Of a stretch of DNA of 64,000 nucleotides, positions 1 to 11,800 are shown piece after piece. Position 1 is the stretch's first letter; every line of letters starts with the position of its first letter. The notes beneath the pieces are model-generated. The model had not been told where the DNA came from and searched no databases. It worked only from the letters and a program-made list of their open reading frames with translations. The position numbers and the translations under genes are program-made. The stretch covers positions 27,023,501 through 27,087,500 of the forward strand of contig NW_024466512.1 in assembly GCF_017591425.1 (NCBI RefSeq), written 5' to 3'. The DNA comes from Ochotona curzoniae. Its lineage: Eukaryota; Chordata; Mammalia; Lagomorpha; Ochotonidae.

Positions 1-793
1 TGCTTGAAAATTTATCAGGGCTCACATTTAAGATAGGGCCTCCCACTCAGCTGCAATATGACAATAATTGGATCACCTACAAACCACCTACCATGGGAAG
101 CTGACTCAGCAGATAGGAATACTAGATTTACAGTCACCCAGGAACTCAAAACCCCAGCCAAGTAAAGCTCTATGTGAGTAACAAGCATACAGAGAGTGGG
201 CACCACTGAGGCACAGCAAGAACACACAGACCCAATATAAAGATGATTTGACCCCTACTGTGCGCTCTCTGTCACAGACGGTGGCTTTGTGCAGCTCTGA
301 AAGCATTCCATTACCACCCAGAAGACCCTACCTCACTCTCTCTTTTATTCACTTGTATTGAAGAACCATAGAGTTTTGGTGGACATCAGTAGCAATTTGC
401 TTCCCTTAAGTTTAACTCGTTTGGTTATCAAAGCAGATACAAGAAATAAACACTAGATGAATTTTCACTAAAATCAGCAATCACAAAACACTCTGTTGCC
501 ACCGACGTTAAGGAAACTAAGCCACTGAGTGAAAAGAATGTGAAACAAACAAACAGATACTGGATTTTATAGTTTTGACTCCACACTACTGCTATAAAGC
601 TTCTATACCAACCAAATCCATTACTTTCTTCCAACTATTTCTGAGAACACAACATCAAATGTTGAATCCCAAGGGATTGCTTCTTTGAAATAAAATACTT
701 TAGTAATTAGCTTCCAACCATACACAATTTTTGAACCCTGGGGTAGATTACTTATCCTTTACAAAACACTGAAACATCATAATGCATACTTAC

Positions 794-961
794 TTTAGTT
801 AGGGATTTGCTAACGTCCTTAAAATCCAACTGTAGGATGTTGCCAACAACTGGAAGAGGAGTGGGACCAGGTGGTAGGCTCCCTCTCCCATGGCTCTGTT
901 TCCAGAGTGAAAAGAGAAGCAAGCAGGAGAGACAAAGCACCAGCACCACCGTGGGATCCAT
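794..961 (-). CDS. CYP2C: Cytochrome P450 2C gene C, partial: exon 1 only
   Basis: First exon of the next CYP2C gene in the array; exons 2-9 lie left of the window. The ATG reads from 961 and the exon ends with SLTK before a GTAAGT donor, 168 bases. The protein starts [20 protein letters not shown] and continues [20 protein letters not shown], a normal signal anchor and proline hinge. Only three residues differ from gene A (S28, V39, L45 here). Whether the rest of the gene is intact cannot be judged here. Confidence 0.93.
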
Positions 962-1100
962 GGAGCCTCCTCTTCTTCCCGAGACAAGTGGAAGCTGGCA
1001 ACCACAGGCTGTTATAGAACTCCCTGCTCATCACGTGTGCTTGACCTGTACTCTAGCAGGTGCGCTAGATGCACTTTGAATGAACTTTGGTCTATTGATA
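962..1100 (-). promoter_or_regulatory. Proximal promoter of CYP2C gene C
   Basis: Reading the minus strand, TATAA lies at 1016-1012, about 51 bases before the ATG, which fits a start site some 25 bases upstream of the ATG. An AGACCAAAGTTCA motif at 1093-1081 has the DR1-like form of the HNF4-alpha (HPF-1) element known in liver CYP2C promoters. A CACGTG E-box is near 1034-1039. Sites are seen in sequence; function is inferred. Confidence 0.7.
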
Positions 1101-1414
1101 AAGATGAAAACAAGATGTTATTTCCTAATGTTTAGTTTTTCACTGCCCTCTTAGTCCTTTCCAACTCAGAGGTTCTGGTCAACTAAGTGGAGGGGCGGGG
1201 AGAGGAAGGGAGGCGAGTAGCACAGGCACTCTTCTTTGGCTTTTGCAACCAGCCCCAGTGCTTCCAAGTTACTGAGAATTAAGAATTGATGTAATAAAAT
1301 AGCTCATTGAAAAATTGTTCAATTAATTTTAATTACATTGATATCAGGTGGGAATTAATGGCACTAAGAGCAATCCAAGTATTCAAAACATTTGTGTATA
1401 AAAGTTTTGTCCCT

Positions 1415-1905
1415 TAATTTAACCAGTAATTTTGTTTGTTGGTTGGTTTATTTGTTTTTGAACCTGTCATTGATACTGTCTCAATCCATGTGTTGTGAAA
1501 AATTGAACTTGCGTTACTTTTAACATATTGTTTAGTCAATGCTATGTCAATCAATTGCGTAACATTGTATATTGTTGCTGATGTTTTGTTGGGGCTTTTA
1601 ACTGACTGGGACTTTACTCTGTTAGCTCTACCTCAGACCAGAGAAGGTCTCCCCTAGAAGCCATTGAACTTATCTGGACAATAAGATGCTGGACTCTATG
1701 CTAGGTATATGCTTGCAATGAAGGAATCTCAACTGAACTTGAACTGTGATTATGCAGCAAGGTGGAGGAATCCACCATTGGGGTAGGGTTGTGGGAGGGG
1801 TAGGAGGAATCCCAGTGCCTATAAAACTGTATCACATAATACAATGTTATTAACAATAAAGACAAACAAACAAAAAAATAAAATGAACTTATGAAACTTC
1901 AAAGA
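1415..1905 (+). mobile_element. L1 3'-end fragment upstream of gene C
   Basis: About 490 bases of lagomorph-type L1 3' UTR, ending in the stretch CCTATAAAACTGTATCACAT and an A-rich tail. It is flanked by the 15-base duplication AAAAGTTTTGTCCCT at 1400-1414 and 1906-1920. It begins about 450 bases upstream of the gene C ATG. Confidence 0.85.
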
Positions 1906-1920
1906 AAAAGTTTTGTCCCT

Positions 1921-3039
1921 ATAACATTTTCTGAAATACAAGAATATTTTCTTTGAAATTGGGCAAGGAAACTACAAATTTTAAATTTGCTACTAATGTT
2001 AGATTAGTAACATGACAGGTGAAACAATTCATACTTCTACAACTTTAATGACTGAACTTTCAATTAAATTGTCACTCCTTCCACCATGAATCACCTTGAA
2101 TGCAGATATAATCCTTTATTTAAGGGAAGAATAGGGTCCTGTAAACAGGACAACTGTAGAGTCCCACAGCTCCCATGTGGTACAACTGTGTTTGGAACTG
2201 AGATCTTTGATTCAGAGCTTCAGATTCTTCAACAGCAGCTGAATTAAAACCTTACTCTGAAGGAACACAAAGACTGTTCATTAGGTTACAGAGCTCTACA
2301 CCCTCAAGAGAACAAATAAAGACAGGGTTTCTCCACTGGCCTTCATGCAAAGGTGAAGCATTTTCAGTGTAAACGGGGCCAAAGCCAGTCTCAGAAACAC
2401 AGAAGGAACAGCTGGGAAAGTGGCCGACTCTAACACCTTTGAATCATTTCCACACAGCTCTTCCATTGCTTACCTGGCTTGCCATTGTCAGCATTGACAT
2501 GGTAGGATAAAGAACACCCAGGAAGGGAGAATATGGGCAAACCACATGCATGTACTCCAGTGGAGGATGAAACCAAGGACTTCTCCAAACACATCCAAGC
2601 CACAGAAGGACCTGCACCATATGCAGACGCCAATGGCAGATGACCCGGAGTGGGCAAGATCTGAACAGCACTGACGCAGACAGCCTGACTGCATCACCAA
2701 AGTGTATATATACAAGGCATGTTGTGTAAAACCATCATGACTCTGGGCATCAACACCAGCTACAGGTCATTACTACTTCCATTTACTTTTATCTATGTAT
2801 ATGAGCTACAACCTAATGCTTCTATATTATTATGCACGTAGCAATATGATTATCAAAATAAAAATATATTTTCACATAAGTTAATTTACACAGTAACTTC
2901 TTTGTTTACAAAGGGACACTTGATCTGTTATAAATCTAGATATTACTAACCATAATTCTCACACTTCACATTGTCCCTTTAGACTTACTCAATCTCCCTA
3001 ACTGCAAGCTCATATACTTTTTTATTTTTCCTTATCTTC
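1921..3039. other. Spacer with no recognised gene
   Basis: AT-rich sequence with a more GC-balanced stretch at about 2410-2740. Short open frames here have no recognisable protein features. The same sequence occurs at about 35673-36815. Confidence 0.5.
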
Positions 3040-3780
3040 TTCCTCCATTAGTGACAACAATCTATCCATATACCTGTATTTTGGCATATTTTTTATTTTG
3101 ATAATCTTTACATAGTCGGTTAGGGCACAGAGGGACTAGGGCTACATGAAAGTAAGACCATTGTTTCCACATTAATATTATTCTTTCTTTCTGTATCTGA
3201 GGTAAGGGAGAGACAACAGGAAAAGCCCCACTCAACCTCCCACTCATCCCAGGTTTCCGATGTGGTGCATGCTCCGAGGGTCCTGCTCATGCAGTTGTAA
3301 TAGTTCAACAGTTCTAAATTGCTGCCAATCTCACCGTTCCAAGAATGATGAAATCTCTTCAGAATCCGCTGGTTGACATAGTCTCTTCATGGTTGGGGTT
3401 CTGAGATCAGCAGTTCAGTTGGAGGGATCTCCAAAGAAACTTCATCTAAGGTGATCCCAGACCTGATTCTTGTGTGAATGCCAATGCAGGGTCCAACACA
3501 GTCCGTCACCCCAACAAACTTATGCATATGCTGGTGGTTGCATTTGCTGGTCATTTGTTTCCAGACCTGTCTTCCACACGAACCAATGGGTGTTGCAGTC
3601 ATGCCTGATTTTGTCAGCACACACTTGGCCCTCTCGCAAACCAGTGGGAGCTGCAGCCTAGTCGGGGCAACTCCTAATAATTCCCACCTGTTATTTTTGC
3701 ATATTTTTACATTCTGCCTATAATATATTCTATCTATATTTTTAAAAATTCTCTTAATAGAGTTCTCCAAAAGGTCTATG
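3040..3780. repeat. Interspersed repeat, probably L1-related
   Basis: Moderately GC-rich stretch whose end (about 3620-3680, CCAGTGGGAGCTGCAGCCTA) matches units of the tandem array at 10.05-11.8 kb. This links it to the same lagomorph repeat family. A minus-strand open frame of 127 codons shows no domain. Copy at about 36815-37535. Confidence 0.45.
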
Positions 3781-4494
3781 ATTTTTCATGAATGCTAGTG
3801 TTTCCCCTATTTTCAATGAATAATATTCCACTGTATACGTACATATCCTGGGATTTTTTTAATCAACTAAACTTGTGTGGACACTTATGTTATTTCCACA
3901 ATTTGGTTTCTGTGAATCATGCTGTGACACTGCAGCTATTTCTAACTACAATAAGGAAAATCAAGTGAATTTTCATGTAAAATGTTTGATTACTCATGCG
4001 TATTAGTATTCTGAAAATTGAATGTTTAATATCATACCCATTTGGGTTCTCAACAAATGCTTCTTAAGAGAAAATTGTTGCCCTTTTACAAATCCCCTTG
4101 TCCAAGGAAGTGGAATTTCTCACCCTCCGACTCTTGCTCCCTCCCAATCAAGCAAATGATCAGCTCCACGAGTTACACTGATATTTACGTACTATCTTAC
4201 ACAGCAATGACTAGCAAATAAACATGAATTTAGTCAATAATTGAAGTACAACTTAGTGAAAGAAAAAGAAAAAAAATTGGTTCTGCATTCTAGAAACTGA
4301 GACGTTAACTTTCACTGCTAGCCTGCATTAGGCACTTGAGTTATCTGCTTTTCATAAAGTAAAATTCGTCACTCTCCTCACATCCATCAGTTTTTTCTTT
4401 ATAAGATGAAAAAAAAACTCATACATAATTAGATGAACAAAAGGGACCTTAGATATCTACTAATGTGTTCCTATTCAATTTTAGGAATGAGATT
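3781..4494. other. Spacer with no recognised gene
   Basis: AT-rich sequence, no repeat family or coding signature recognised. Duplicated at about 37536-38249. Confidence 0.45.
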
Positions 4495-4790
4495 TTTTAG
4501 GATTTACTTGTTTTTATATGAAAGTCAAATATACAAACACAAGAGAGCAAAAGAGGGGAAATGACAAAGAGAGAGACCTTCCATTCACTAACTCATGCCC
4601 CAAATGGCCACCATGGCCACAGCTGGGCTGTCCTGAAGCCAGGAGCTTCTCCAGGGTCTCCTGTGGGAGTGCAGGGCTCTCAGGCCTTGGGATATTCTCC
4701 ACTGCTTGCCCAGGCTATTAACAGGGAGCTGGATCAGAAGTGGGACAACCAAGTGGGACAACTCAAATTGGCACCCACATGTAATTCCAA
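4495..4790 (-). mobile_element. Old CSINE, minus strand
   Basis: The reverse complement shows the SINE order: CAGCTCCCTG-like centre, then CTGGGCAAGCAGTGGAGAAT, a GGAGACCCTGGAGAAGCTCC-like block, and a pyrimidine/AT tail at the left end. It is heavily diverged. Duplicate at about 38250-38545. Confidence 0.7.
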
Positions 4791-4912
4791 ATGAAGTTGA
4801 AAGTCCAACATGATAAGCTTCCACATAAGCCCCTGTGAAACCCCAAGTGATTTCTGAGATGAAGTTTCCCTAGGACATCAGGATCAGACTTTGTTTTAGA
4901 AACCAAGTTTAG

Positions 4913-5240
4913 GACCCGGCATGGTGGCCTAGCACCTAAAGTCCTCGCCTTGAAGCACCAGAAACCCATATGGGTGCCTGTTCTAATCCCAGTGGATCCA
5001 CTTCCAATCCAGCTCCCTGCTTGTGGCATGGGAAAGCAGTCGCAGATGGCCCAAAGCCTTGAACCCGATACCCACATGGGAGACCTAGAAGAGGATCTGG
5101 GCTCCTGGCTACGGATCAGCACAGCACTGGCCGTTGCAATCTCTTAGGGAGTGAATCATTGGACAGGAGATCTTCCTCTCTGTCTGTCTTCCTCTCTGTA
5201 TATTTGACTTTGCAATAAAAATAAATAAATGTTTTTTAAA
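4913..5240 (+). mobile_element. CSINE, plus strand
   Basis: tRNA-derived SINE starting GACCCGGCATGGTGGCCTAG, with A-box and B-box-like (GTTCTAATCCC) blocks, a central CCAGCTCCCTG, and a tail of AATAAAAATAAATAAAT. A younger CSINE is inserted in its tail. Confidence 0.9.
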
Positions 5241-5257
5241 AAAATAAACTAAGCTTA

Positions 5258-5573
5258 TGGGCCCGGCGCTGTGGCGCAAGTGGTTAAAGGTCCTCACCTT
5301 GCACGCCCGGGATCCCATATGGGCGCCGGTTCTAATCCCGGCAGCCCCGCTTCCCTTCCAGCTCCCCGCCTGTGGCCTGGGAAAGCAGTCGAGGACGACC
5401 CAAAGCTTTGGGAACCTGCACCCGCGTGGGAGACCCGGAAGAGGCTCCTGGCTTCGGATCGGCATAGTATCGGCCGTTGCGCTCACTTGGGGAGTGAATC
5501 ATCGGATGGAAGATCTTCCTCTCTGTATCTCCTCTCTGTATATCCGCCTTTCCAATGAAAAAAATAATAATAA
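5258..5573 (+). mobile_element. Young CSINE inserted in the tail of another
   Basis: Well-preserved, CpG-rich SINE beginning GGGCCCGGCGCTGTGGCGCA, with B box GGTTCTAATCC. It is flanked by the target duplication AAAATAAACTAAGCTTA at 5241-5257 and 5574-5590. It is among the least decayed CSINEs in the window. Confidence 0.93.
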
Positions 5574-5590
5574 AAAATAAACTAAGCTTA

Positions 5591-6570
5591 ATTCAAGCAT
5601 TCTCACAGTAAAGGAATTTCTCATCACTGATCAAATGGATGCCTAGGAGGGCAGCATTTGAAGCCATCCATTGTCAGAATGGAGCAAAAAATTTCTCTAG
5701 GGCACAATATGAACTAGAAATGTCTTGTATACTTCCCTTGAAGTATAACACATAAAAATATTGTAGGCATCTTAAATGTAGAATTCAGATAAATAAATAC
5801 ACATGAAGGAAATGTGTCTGTATGATCAACATATTGCTCGAGAAAAAAATATTTTTCAGACTCTCAGAATCACATTATTATCTCTTTTCCTTTAACATCT
5901 CCAGACTCTAAAATCCTGAGCATTGTCACAGAATAGTTTGAGCTTTTCAAAAGTTAATATAAATGTCTCTGACAATATATATTTATTTAGTATCAAGGTT
6001 TTTCTGTTTATAACTGCCCTTATTGTTTTCCATGATACTGTTTGTAAGTATAGGAAACCCTCCCTCATTTCCCTTTCTCCCTTCCCGTACTTACTTCTCA
6101 ATATTTCTCTTGTGTTTGACCTTGTGTTTCAAAAGCATAGACTGAGACTTTGAGAACTGTCACTCAGTATGGATTTGTCTGAAGATTCCTCATGATTAGA
6201 TGCTGGTATGAAACTTGGGCTAGATCATAAAAAGATATCCTTGATTTCTCTTTAAATCCAATTAGATGGCAAAAGATTCAGTTCACTTGTGCCCATTAAT
6301 TTCAATTTTACCAAAAACTTGATGCACATTTCACGGTCATCTGGCTGCCAAACCGCAAAACAGCTTTAATACATGCAGTACCCAAACATATACCAAGTTG
6401 TAACTTAAACAGATGTGTATGTTTTTCACCACTCAGTGCAAAATATAGCAAAAAGAAAGGTCATTATTCTATTTTTCCATTTGGGAAAGGGAGACTGTGG
6501 CGTGACAAAATTGATCATGGTCACACAGCATATAAATGACACTAAAAGAAAGTGTGTTGCACAGCAAGTT
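5591..6570. other. Spacer with no recognised gene
   Basis: AT-rich single-copy-looking sequence apart from its duplicate at about 39346-40325. No repeat or gene recognised. Confidence 0.45.
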
Positions 6571-7060
6571 ATTCTCCACCTGCAGGGCCAACATACCATG
6601 TGGGCGCCAGATCATGTTTTGTCTACTCCACTTCCAACCCAGCTAATGAGCCTAAGAAAGCACCAGAGAATGGCCCAAGTGATTGGGTCCTGGCACCTAT
6701 GTGGGAAACTTCCATGAAAAGCACTCTCTCTCCGGTCCGGCATAATAGACTAGCCGCTAAAGTCCTCACCTTGCACACACCAGGATACTAATCCCCGCAG
6801 CCCCGCTTCCCATCCAACTCCTTGACAGTGGTCTGGGAAAGCAGTCTTAGATTGACCATAGCCTTGGAACTCTGCACCCATGTGGACACCAAGAAGAGGC
6901 TCCAAACTCTAGGCTACTGGTTTTGGGTGGGCTAAAATCCAGCTATTGCAGACGCTTGGGGAGTGAATCAACAGACTGAAGATCTTCCTCTCTATCTCTA
7001 ATCTTCTCTGAACACCTGACTTTCCAATAAAAATAAAATAAACCTTTTTAAAAATCTTTC
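6571..7060 (+). mobile_element. Two adjacent CSINE fragments
   Basis: A truncated SINE (about 6571-6735, with CATGTGGGCGCCAGATCATG and the AAAGCACCAGAGAATGGCCC block) is followed at about 6736 by a nearly full-length CSINE with B-box-like, GGGAAAGCAGT and AATAAAAATAAAATAAA tail segments. Both occur again at about 40325-40815. Confidence 0.8.
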
Positions 7061-7264
7061 TCTGTCTCTTTCTCTCTATAACTTTAACTTTCAAATAAAT
7101 AAATATATGCTTCAGGAAAAGACAGAGGAATTTCACTTCAGATTTTCTAATATGTGGTATAAGTACTACAACCAACACCACAATTACCTGGACAATAAAG
7201 TTAGCCAAACAAAGCAAATTCAAACATTTGTTACATTAAATGAACACCACTCTGGTCATAAAGC

Positions 7265-7550
7265 TCAGGGTGTCGGGCAGGCTTACTGCTGCAATGAGTT
7301 AACCGTGGATGTCCATACACTTATTGCAGTGACAATTGCATTACTGGATCACCAGCTTCTAATCCAGATTCGTGCTAATGCATCCAGACAAGTACCAGAT
7401 ACTGGGTAAGATCGTGGGCCCTGCTACCATTGCAAGACCTGATGGTTCCTGGCTTCTGAATAGTATCAAGCCTAGCCTTGAATACAAGGCTTTTAGCAAG
7501 TGAACCAACAGAAATGGGATCTTCTCTTGGTCTCACTTCACCAATGAACA
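7265..7550 (+). mobile_element. Old CSINE
   Basis: Diverged SINE recognisable by GCAGTGACAATTGCATTACT, CAAGTACCAGATACTGGG and a 3' GTGAACCAACAGAAATGGGA followed by a pyrimidine-rich end. Copy at about 41020-41300. Confidence 0.6.
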
Positions 7551-8430
7551 CGAAGTAATGCACAACAATGAAACAAATTATACATACAACAATCGTCCCC
7601 GATGTGGTAGAGAGGATGGAGAGAGATATACCATAGCTGACCCACAGGACACAAAGACCACAATACCCAGACCTGAGCAGGAATGGGCACTCAGTGCTCA
7701 TCTGCATCAGAGTATCACTGCAGTCCTTTACCTGATCACTAAAGACAGTGTTGATGCAGAGCCATGTGTGTTTGAAGAGAGCAGCATGCTTTTTGATTGT
7801 CTTTCTAAAGAGAAAAATTTATTGTTTTCAGACCCAGTTACACAATGCGTTATTTATCATGATAACAGGGATTCTGGAGATTTACAGAGTCATAGAAATC
7901 ACATGGCTTAGAGTCTACAGACTTTGCTTAAAATAAAACTCTCCCTATTAGAGGAATGTAGAGGAGAACCTCACAGGGTCCCCTGCTTCCCAAGGACAGC
8001 ACACTGCAGCTAACACAGCTCATGCTGCAGCCTGAAACCACTGTCTTGATCCCTTTAACCCAGTTACGTTCAAGTCTGCAGGATTGACCAACAGTTATTG
8101 GCTGTGTAACTATGCTAAGAGTCACTCTTTTATGATAAAATGTAATTTACTTGATAAGTTTAGTTAATAATTACAGCAGCAATTTGTCAAGATCAGGGTC
8201 AAAACAGTTTAGGGTTTAACCTTTAGGACTTGAGTGACTGTATGTCCTGAGAAGCCAAGGACTAACCCTGTAAATGAATGCATATACCTGACTTTTAGAA
8301 AGCACTTTCAGGTTCATAGAAGTATTCCCTATGAAGTAATTCAGTGCCATACATATCCTCCACACACCCAAACAGCCTCTCCCACAATCAATAACACCAG
8401 TCAATGAAGTTCATTAGTTAAAATTCAACA
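7551..8430. other. Spacer with no recognised gene
   Basis: No convincing coding or repeat signature. Open frames here are short and differ in length between the two duplicated copies (about 41301-42180), which argues against coding function. Confidence 0.45.
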
Positions 8431-8431
8431 A

Positions 8432-8745
8432 ACCAGCACAGGAGACATGGCATACCAGGTAAGGATGCTGTGACATCAGCATTCCCTATGGGCAACAATG
8501 TATGACCTGGAAGCTAGACTCATGTTCCAACTCCACCTGATGGCCTGGTAAAGTAACAGAGGCTGACACAGGTACTTTGACCTCTGCCAGCCAGGTAGAA
8601 TGCCTACTTGAAGGTCCCAGTGCCCTGTTTTACCTGCCCCAGCACTGGACATTGCAGTTTTCTGGCAGGTGAACCAGGAAAAGTAAAATATCTCTCTGTC
8701 TCTGCCTTCTCTCTATAACCCTGTTTTTTCAAAAAAATAACTGCA
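8432..8745 (+). mobile_element. Old CSINE
   Basis: Diverged SINE with GGCATACCAGGTAAGGATGC near the 5' end, CAACTCCACCTGATGGCCTG in the centre, CAGGTGAACCAGG, and a pyrimidine 3' part ending in A-rich sequence. Duplicate at about 42184-42500. Confidence 0.7.
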
Positions 8746-9149
8746 TCCCTTTTTAAAATCAACAAGGCAACACTGACACGTCAGAGTTCATGTTTCACAA
8801 AGGGTTCACTCTGTGTTGCACACTCCTTTCCTCTAACATTCAGTGAACTGTATATATCATAATGCTATCAAACAGGACAGTTTCACTGCCCTATAACACC
8901 TTGGTCTCTGCTGATGCATCTCCTTCGTCAAGGTTAAACCTCTCCACAATAATCTTCATGTCAACAGAGTGTGCCTGGATACCACTGCATAAAAGCTTTA
9001 TATACTGGCTTCTTTCACCTAGGCATATGCACAAATTTCTTCCATGTATTAATAACACATTTTTTAAAGAGTTTGCTTGCTTTGGGGGAAATCCAAGTGT
9101 ACACGAAATTGTAGCACATAATTCAAAAATTCAAAATAAATATATATAT

Positions 9150-9400
9150 GAAAAAAGAATATGCTTGCTTATTTATTTACATGTTTATATGAAAGAGTGA
9201 GAATGCAAGAGGGAGTATGCCCATCCACTGGTTCACTTCCAAAAGGGCTGAGACAGCCAGATCTCTGCCGGGTTGATTCCAAGAACCAGGAATTCCATGC
9301 AGCTCTCCCTCAGGAGTGGCACGGGCCCAAGTCCTCGTACCACCTTCCACTGCCTTCCTAAGTGCATTGGTAGAGAGCTGGATCAGAAATAAATGACTGG
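9150..9400 (-). mobile_element. Old CSINE, minus strand
   Basis: The left end is the AT tail (TTATTTATTTACATGTTTAT), then GTTCACTTCCAAAAGGGCTG and, near the right end, GTAGAGAGCTGGATCAGAAA. This is the reverse complement of CSINE order. Duplicate at about 42902-43152. Confidence 0.7.
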
Positions 9401-9539
9401 AATGGAATGCCAGCATCACACTTGATGACTTAATTAAACTGTGCAATACACAGGCTCCAATAATACACTTCCTTCTAACACTAAATGAATCATAGAATGC
9501 AATGATCCACATTTGGCTGAAATGTGGATCCATTTATCT

Positions 9540-10050
9540 AAAATTTAGCCATCGGGTGGATGTTTAATTGCATCTTATTGGTGACTTATTGCATAATCCC
9601 CTAATCATGTCTGATGGTCCAGTTTTCAAGCACTTCTTTGACTTATGAGTGGACGTGGATAGATAACTAGTCAAGTATTTGGGCTGGTTTTCTAGTCAGG
9701 TTCTCCATTTTCTCACTATTGAACTTTGAAAGTTCTCTGTGTATTTTAATAACATTCCTTTTATCAGGTGTGTATTTTATAAATATTTATTATTCAAATG
9801 CTTCCCATTTTCATTTTGCAGTGTTTCATCACATCAAACACTTTTTCTTCTGTGGAAATAACCATGTATTTCTTCATTAAATTGATGTGAAAGGATATGT
9901 TTGTTCAAATTCCCAAATTGAATCGCTGAAGCTAATAGAAATAAATCACACATGGTCATGTGGTATAACTGTTTTTCATGCACTGTTGGATTATTTAAAT
10001 TTTGCTCAGGATTTTTTTATATATGGTTTAATTTATACGTTAGTCTTTAG
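9540..10050 (-). mobile_element. Probable ancient L1 segment, antisense
   Basis: AT-rich text such as GAACTTTGAAAGTTCTCTGT and CTTTTATCAGGTGTGTATTT resembles the antisense of L1 ORF2 3' sequence. No intact frame. Low-confidence call. Duplicate at about 43292-43800. Confidence 0.35.
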
Positions 10051-11800
10051 AGGGCAGTGCGGTCCAGCCCTGGACTCACACCCAGTCCTGGCACTTGCCA
10101 GCTGGCAACGCAGACTGCTTTGCCTGGCCAACACCCATTGTGGTTCTCATGTGCACCAGCAGGTGCAGCAGCCTAGCCTAGTATGGCTTACCCCAGAACA
10201 TCCAACCATGGTCTCAGGTCTCAAGCTCACCAGTGGAAGATGCAACCCAGCTAAGGAGGCCCCAAAGTTTCCCCAATTGGGCCAGCTTGCAGCCAAGGAA
10301 TCTTGCATGAACCAGCATATGGTCTAAACTCAGAAGACCCACCCCAAGTCTCTGTATTCACAAGCATGTGCTACAGCCAGCTTGGCCTGGCCCACACTAG
10401 CTCTCACTGGTGGGTGCAACATCCTTGACCAACTTGGCCCACTCACAGCCCTCATGTGAACTGGAAGATGTAGTGGTACAAGCTGGCCTGAACTGTACTC
10501 TATTCCAGCTTGCACTCATGCCAGTATGTGGTGTGGATGACCCTCCCCACCTGGGCTCAGATCCAGCTCACACATTTGCCAATGAGTGCTACAGCCCAGC
10601 CTGCTATAGCCTGTTTCCAGCCCTGGTTCTCATGCATATCTGCAGGAGCTGTCCTTACAAGAGAGTTCCCCAGTTGTCCCTATCACGCCTGCTCCTAGCA
10701 AGGGAACTCCTATGTGCTGGAGACTGATAGGACCAGCACCCAGAACTGGCACTCCTCAGTGGGTACTGAGGTCTAGCCTGACTCACTTGCACCCCTTCTG
10801 GCTCTCAATCATCGGTGCTACAGCCTAGCCCAGAGTGGCCCACCCCTACACCTGGCTCTTGGCACCGCAGCCTACTCTGGCCTGTCCCACACACATTCTG
10901 TCTCTTGTGAACACCAACAGATACTGGCCCACTCCAGACCCAGCCCACAAGCATGCCATTGGATGCTACAGCCTTGTCCAGTCTCATTTGTCATAGCCAC
11001 AGCTCTCGCAAACAGCAGTGGGAATTGCAGCCCAGTAGGGCAGTCCTCAGAGTTCCCTTAACAGGCCTATCCCCAGCCCTGGATCTTGCAAGTGCTGGCA
11101 GGTATTTGTACACAGACTATCACGGCATTACTCACATTAACAACTCATTCTGGAGGATATTGTAGCCCAGCCTATCCAGGCATGGTCCACTTCCTGTCCT
11201 GATTCTCATTTATGCCAGTAGGTGCTAACACCTAGTCCTGTAAGACTGAACCAACAATACACTGACCACTGAGCTTATTTACCTAGCCTGACCCAACCCA
11301 CCCTGACTTTCATATTCCCACATGGGAAGTTCAGACTAGTAGGCGAGTTCCCCAAGTTGCCCAGCCAAAGGTAAACCCAAACCAGGATCTCATGCATGCC
11401 AGTGGGTACGCAGAGGCCCTACATGTCATGGTCTGTACTCAGTCCTGCCCTTATAAACACTAACAAATGCTGTAGCCTGGACCTAACAGGTCTACCCCCA
11501 GGAACCAAACCCCACGAGTGTCACATGAGTCCTGCAGCTGAGTTCCATGGTCCAGCCTGGCTTAGCCCATCACTGTTACAGCTCTCTGCAGAAACCATAC
11601 AGTGCTGATATACACACTCAGTCCCTGACATTCACCTGGAGATACTGTGATCTAGCCCTCCTAAGCATGTTCCCAGCCCTTGTTGTGGTGAGCACAAGCA
11701 GCAAGATGTGGTAGGTGATGCTAATTAGTCCAGCCCAGGTTTCCCACCTGGATGGGTCCCTTGGCCTGACCCAGACAGGACCTCCAGTTTACCCTCTCTA
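10050..11800 (+). repeat. Degenerate GC-rich tandem array, A-C spacer
   Basis: About 1.7 kb of imperfect units of roughly 70-100 bases built on recurring phrases: CCAGCCCTGG, GTGCTACAGCC(T/C)AGCC, TCTCATGCATGCCAGTGGG. The units are very uneven in length. Open frames crossing it are by-products of low stop density. I associate this type of array with lagomorph L1 5' or 3' regions, but only from general memory. Copy at about 43802-45555. Confidence 0.65.

Noticed and set aside
3387..3770. Minus-strand open frame of 127 codons, 152 in the duplicate
   Set aside because: It lies in an interspersed repeat, changes length between copies, and has no signal peptide or motif.
5258..5573. tRNA-like A and B boxes, possible tRNA gene
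   Set aside because: The boxes belong to the head of a CSINE. No cloverleaf is maintained and many copies exist.
9887..10327. Plus-strand open frame of 146 codons, kept in both duplicates
   Set aside because: It spans the junction of AT-rich repeat and the GC-rich array, where stops are scarce. Its survival in both copies reflects the young duplication.
10050..11800. Repeat array considered as CRISPR-like or a protein-coding repeat
   Set aside because: Units are degenerate and of uneven length with no constant repeat/spacer layout, in a mammalian intergenic region. Frames are interrupted.
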